A stretch of DNA of 64,000 nucleotides from the NCBI RefSeq assembly GCF_022815605.1, contig NZ_JALGRP010000004.1, forward strand, positions 1-64,000, in the 5' to 3' direction. A model generated the notes under the pieces. That model was not told the DNA's origin, ran no database searches, and saw only the letters and a list, made by a program, of their open reading frames with translations. The number at the start of each line of letters is the position of its first letter. The stretch's first letter is position 1. Positions 60,799 to 64,000 of this stretch are shown in pieces. The stretch comes from Microbacterium sp. VKM Ac-2923 (GTDB taxonomy: Bacteria; Actinomycetota; Actinomycetes; Actinomycetales; Microbacteriaceae). Both the position numbers and the translations under genes were made by a program.

Positions 60799-62505
60799 AT
60801 GAAACCCGTCGACCCCCGGCTCCTCCGCTACGCGACCGCCTCCCGCGGCTTCCTCGCCGTCACCGCGGCCATCGTGCTCGCGCAGACCGGCGTCGTCGTC
60901 GGGTTCGCGTGGTCACTCACCCACGCGCTGGTCGGGGCGATCGAGGGCCGGCCGCTCGACGAGCTCTGGGGTCACGTCGGGGTCGCGGCATCCCTCGTCG
61001 TGGTGCGAGGTCTGTTGATCGCGGCCTCGGAGCGTGTGTCGGCGCGAGGAGCCGCGGCGGCATCGCTGCAGCTGCGTGCGGCGCTCGTCTCGGCGGTCGG
61101 CAGACTCGGCCCCGGATGGCTCGCGCGGCGGAACACGGCCTCGCTCTCGCTGACCGCGGGGCACGGCCTCGAGGCTCTGGACGCGTACTTCGGCCGATAC
61201 CTGCCGCAACTGGTCGCCACCGCGATCACCATGCCCGTGCTGATCGGCACGATCGCACTGGCCGACCCGCTCTCGGGCCTCACCGTCGCTCTGACGATCC
61301 CGTTGATCCCGCTGTTCATGGTGCTCATCGGTCTCGCCACCCGGGGCGTCCAGCAGCGGCAGTACCGCACGCTCGGGCGCCTTGCGGCGCGCTTCGCCGA
61401 CACCGTCGAGGGCCTCGGCACACTCAAGGCGTTCGGCCGGCAGCACCGGGCCGCCGACTCGATCGAGACGATCACGCGCGACTACAAGCGCGAGACGATG
61501 ACGGTGCTGCGCGTGTCGTTCCTCTCGGGGTTCGCGCTGGAGTTCCTGGCATCCATCTCGGTCGCGATCATCGCCGTGACGATCGGCTTCCGCCTTCTTG
61601 CGGGTGATCTCAGCCTGCTCGTGGGGCTCTTCGTGCTGCTGCTGGCGCCCGAGGCGTACCTGCCGCTGCGTCAGGTGGGAGTGCAGTTCCACGCCGCGAG
61701 CGAGGGGGTGGCCGCGACCGACGAGATCTTCGACGCGCTCGACTCCGCCCGTGCGACGCCGAACCCGGATGCCGCGGACGCAACGCCCGGGTCGACGGTG
61801 GCACTTCACCGCATCCGCGTCGACCGCGGGGGCCGAGCCCTCCCGGAAGTGTCGCTGTCGGTGGGACCGGGCGAGCTCGTGCTCGTGACAGGTCCGAGTG
61901 GCGTGGGCAAGTCGTCCCTCGTCGCGGCGCTGCTCGGGTACGCCGAGTACGACGGCGAGGTGCGCGTCGATGGTCGTGTGGTGCCGCACGCGTGTGCCTC
62001 GGTGGCGTGGGCGGGACAGCGGCCGGGGCTCGTTACGGGATCGGTCGCCGAGAACGTCTCGCTAGGAGCGTCCCTCGAACCCGCCACCGTGATCGCGGCT
62101 CTGGCCGACGCGGGAGCCTCCGGCATCGACCCCGCCACGGCACTCGGCGCCGGCGGGTCGGGGCTCTCGGGTGGGGAGGCGCAGCGCGTCGCCGTGGCGC
62201 GGGCGTTGTACCGGGCCCGGGTGACGGGCGCATCGGTGCTCGTGCTCGACGAGCCCTCAAGTGCCCTGGATGCCGCGACCGAGGCGCACCTGTGGACGAC
62301 GCTGCGCGCCGAGGCCGATGCCGGTCGCGGTGTGCTGCTCATCTCGCACCGCCCCTCTGCGCGGGCGATCGCCGACCGCGTCATCGACCTACTCCCCCCG
62401 CGTGAGTCGCGTGAGTCGCGTGAGTCGCCAGAATTTGTCGCCTCCGCCGACCTCGAAGCGACAAATCCTGGCGACTCACGCGGGACGGAAGAGGTGCGCG
62501 CGTGA
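60799..62505 (+). CDS. cydD: ABC transporter CydD, cytochrome bd assembly
   Basis: A 568-residue half-transporter: six membrane helices in residues 15-290 and an ATPase domain. Walker A is GPSGVGKSS (from residue 365), the signature LSGGEAQRVAVARALY and Walker B SVLVLDEPSSALD. With CydC it is needed for cytochrome bd assembly; thiols and heme have both been proposed as cargo. Its last 30 residues are unusual: RESRESRES from a 9-bp tandem repeat, then the 21-residue product of the palindromic element (residues 541-561). The cydC start overlaps the stop by four bases. Confidence 0.93.
   Translation: MKPVDPRLLRYATASRGFLAVTAAIVLAQTGVVVGFAWSLTHALVGAIEGRPLDELWGHVGVAASLVVVRGLLIAASERVSARGAAAASLQLRAALVSAVGRLGPGWLARRNTASLSLTAGHGLEALDAYFGRYLPQLVATAITMPVLIGTIALADPLSGLTVALTIPLIPLFMVLIGLATRGVQQRQYRTLGRLAARFADTVEGLGTLKAFGRQHRAADSIETITRDYKRETMTVLRVSFLSGFALEFLASISVAIIAVTIGFRLLAGDLSLLVGLFVLLLAPEAYLPLRQVGVQFHAASEGVAATDEIFDALDSARATPNPDAADATPGSTVALHRIRVDRGGRALPEVSLSVGPGELVLVTGPSGVGKSSLVAALLGYAEYDGEVRVDGRVVPHACASVAWAGQRPGLVTGSVAENVSLGASLEPATVIAALADAGASGIDPATALGAGGSGLSGGEAQRVAVARALYRARVTGASVLVLDEPSSALDAATEAHLWTTLRAEADAGRGVLLISHRPSARAIADRVIDLLPPRESRESRESPEFVASADLEATNPGDSRGTEEVRA
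62401..62427 (+). repeat. 9-bp tandem repeat in cydD
   Basis: cgtgagtcg is repeated three times (62401, 62410, 62419), encoding Arg-Glu-Ser three times in frame. The third unit is also the first nine bases of the palindromic element. Confidence 0.9.
62419..62481 (+). repeat. In-frame palindromic element, cydD copy
   Basis: Arms of 25 nt (62417-62441 and 62458-62482, 24 of 25 paired) flank a 16-nt loop. The 63-nt unit encodes RESPEFVASADLEATNPGDS plus R, close to the helicase copy and in the same frame. It sits in the C-terminal tail of CydD, outside the ATPase core, where an extension should be tolerated. Confidence 0.9.
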
Positions 62506-64000
62506 ACACTCGCGTCCGCGGCATCCTGAGATCCGCGATGCCCTCGCGTCGGCGATTCGCTCCCGCGGTGCTGGCCGGCTTCGGCACCGCGGCGAGCGCG
62601 ATCGCGCTGCTGGCGGCGAGCGCGTGGCTCATCGCCCGGGCGGCCGAGCAGCCGCTGGTGATGTACCTGTCGATGGCCGTGGTCGGGGTGCGGGCGTTCG
62701 CGCTATCGCGCGGGGTGTTCCGGTACCTCGAGCGACTCACCGGGCATGACGCGGCCCTGCACCAGCTTGCCGGGGTGCGGGCCGATCTCGTGCGCGAGCT
62801 CGTGCCCCTCGCCCCCGACGGGCTGGGGCGTGCCCGTCGCGGCGGGCTGCTCTCCAGCGTCGTCGACGACGTCGACGAGCTGCAGAACCTCCCGTTGCGC
62901 GTGGTGTTGCCGCTGTCGGTCGCGGCCCTGACCTCGCTCGCCGCCGTCGTCTTCACGGCCCTCGTCTCGTGGCCGGCCGCCCTCGTGCTGCTCGGGTGCC
63001 TCCTCGTGGCGTTCGCCGTCGCCGTCGCGGTGGGCTGGGCGGCCGGCTCGCGCGCCGAGCGCTCGATCGCACCGCTTCGCGCCACCGTCGCCGACGCCGT
63101 GCACGACCTGCTGACGAATCTCGACGTGCTCACCGCGTACGGGGCCCTGGATGCCGCCACGGCGCGCGTCCGCTCCGCCGATGCCGCGCTGCGCCGGGCG
63201 GTCGTACGCCGCGGTGGCGCGCAGGGGCTCACGGCCGGCGCGGTGTCGGCGCTCGCCGGTGCGGCCTCCCTGGGTGCCCTTCTCGTCGCGGCTCCCCTCG
63301 GCCCGCTGTCGGGACCGGGGCTGGCGGTCGTCGTGCTGCTGCCCATGGCGGTGTTCGAGGTCTTCGGCCCGGTTCCCCTCGCCCTGGCGTCGTGGCGACA
63401 GGTGCGCGCCGCCGCGGAGCGCATCGCCGCCGCCGTTCCCGCCGACATCCCCGCGGGCCTTCCTCGCGCCGAACCGGCGGCGACCGGCGCTGCCCCCGCC
63501 CTGGGCACGGGCCTCGAGTTGCGCGGCATCCGGGCCCACTGGCCGACGCGGAGCGACACCGACGGCGATTCCGGTCGACTGCACGACGTCGACCTCCGTG
63601 TGGGCCCCGGCGAGCGCGTCCTGATCACCGGCCCGAGCGGTGCCGGCAAGACGACCCTCGCCCACGTGCTAGGTCGCTTCCTCGACTACGAGGGGTCGTA
63701 CACGATCGGCGGCGTGGAGGCGCGGGAGCTCTCGGGCGATGATCTGCGCCGCACCGTCGGGATCATCGAGCAGGCGCCGCACCTCTTCGACGAGACCGTG
63801 CGGCAGAACCTACTCTTCGCCCGCGACGCCGCTTTCGACGCCGACCTCTGGTCGGTGCTCGCCCGCGTCGGCCTCGACGGGTGGGCGCGAGGACGCGGGG
63901 GCCTCGACACCCTCATCGGCGATCGTGGCGCGCTCGTCTCGGGCGGGCAGGCGCATCGTCTCGCTCTGGCGCGGGCGTTGCTGCGCGGCTTCCCCGTGCT
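62502..64000 (+). CDS. cydC: ABC transporter CydC, cytochrome bd assembly (partial at right edge)
   Basis: An uninterrupted frame of 499 codons running off the window. Start is GTG at 62502 (overlap GTGA with cydD). The membrane domain covers about residues 15-290 (VLAGFGTAASAIALLAASAW); the ATPase domain has Walker A GPSGAGKTT (from residue 378) and the signature VSGGQAHRLALARALL. The final D-loop and H-loop lie beyond the edge. It forms the heterodimer with CydD. Confidence 0.93.
   Translation, partial: MNTRVRGILRSAMPSRRRFAPAVLAGFGTAASAIALLAASAWLIARAAEQPLVMYLSMAVVGVRAFALSRGVFRYLERLTGHDAALHQLAGVRADLVRELVPLAPDGLGRARRGGLLSSVVDDVDELQNLPLRVVLPLSVAALTSLAAVVFTALVSWPAALVLLGCLLVAFAVAVAVGWAAGSRAERSIAPLRATVADAVHDLLTNLDVLTAYGALDAATARVRSADAALRRAVVRRGGAQGLTAGAVSALAGAASLGALLVAAPLGPLSGPGLAVVVLLPMAVFEVFGPVPLALASWRQVRAAAERIAAAVPADIPAGLPRAEPAATGAAPALGTGLELRGIRAHWPTRSDTDGDSGRLHDVDLRVGPGERVLITGPSGAGKTTLAHVLGRFLDYEGSYTIGGVEARELSGDDLRRTVGIIEQAPHLFDETVRQNLLFARDAAFDADLWSVLARVGLDGWARGRGGLDTLIGDRGALVSGGQAHRLALARALLRGFPV

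Overview
The window is GC-rich chromosomal DNA of an actinobacterium, most likely a Microbacteriaceae member close to Microbacterium. This is inferred from the strong G/C third-position bias, frequent gcatcc/ggatgcc words, GTG starts, ATGA/GTGA overlaps and gene content; no rRNA or other marker is present to prove it. Genes are dense, and no tRNA, rRNA, CRISPR array, intact insertion sequence or prophage was recognised.

Layout. 0-9 kb: a MerR-GNAT pair, a SulP anion transporter, AraC and MarR regulators, two small unknown proteins, a glycosyltransferase, and an NTF2-like protein with an MFS transporter. 9-12 kb: a tightly coupled trio of type III polyketide synthase, methyltransferase and FAD monooxygenase, resembling phenolic-lipid/polyketide-quinone operons. 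A UbiA prenyltransferase that may belong to it lies 9 kb further on. 12-21 kb: a maltodextrin locus sits between them, with two GH13 enzymes, binding protein, two permeases and a LacI repressor. Two copies of one LacI-type operator lie about 100 bp upstream of malE and of the second GH13 gene. 22-37 kb: a stress-type accessory region with acidic disordered proteins, an SQR-like flavoprotein missing one catalytic cysteine, SRPBCC protein, aldo/keto reductase, GNATs, PepSY membrane protein, epimerase, AraC regulator, SDR, GH15 and Dps. 36.7-40.1 kb: two tandem paralogous Tat-exported RCC1-repeat proteins. 40-52 kb: a large DExH helicase, a REP-like repeat array, a luciferase-like oxidoreductase, CPBP protease, a GNAT-NTF2 fusion, YiaA/B protein, RNase H, 6-phosphogluconate dehydrogenase and a bifunctional nuclease. 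52-57.5 kb: a two-component system divergent from an FtsX/MacB-type ABC exporter (arranged like chrSA-hrtBA), then csoR and a copper chaperone. 57.6-64 kb: a PadR regulator divergent from cydABDC; cydC runs off the right edge.

Most notable observations. (1) A 63-bp palindromic element is inserted in the same reading frame in two unrelated genes, the DExH helicase and cydD, and encodes nearly the same 21-residue peptide, in the manner of Rickettsia palindromic elements. (2) A motif, TGTCAAG followed by exactly 27 bp and a -10-like hexamer, precedes five scattered poorly characterised or stress-type genes, with a one-mismatch sixth copy; this may be an undescribed regulon. (3) Several genes carry a TANNNT-like hexamer at -12 to -7 from the start codon, predicting leaderless mRNAs. 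(4) The type III PKS cluster appears to be split by the maltodextrin locus.
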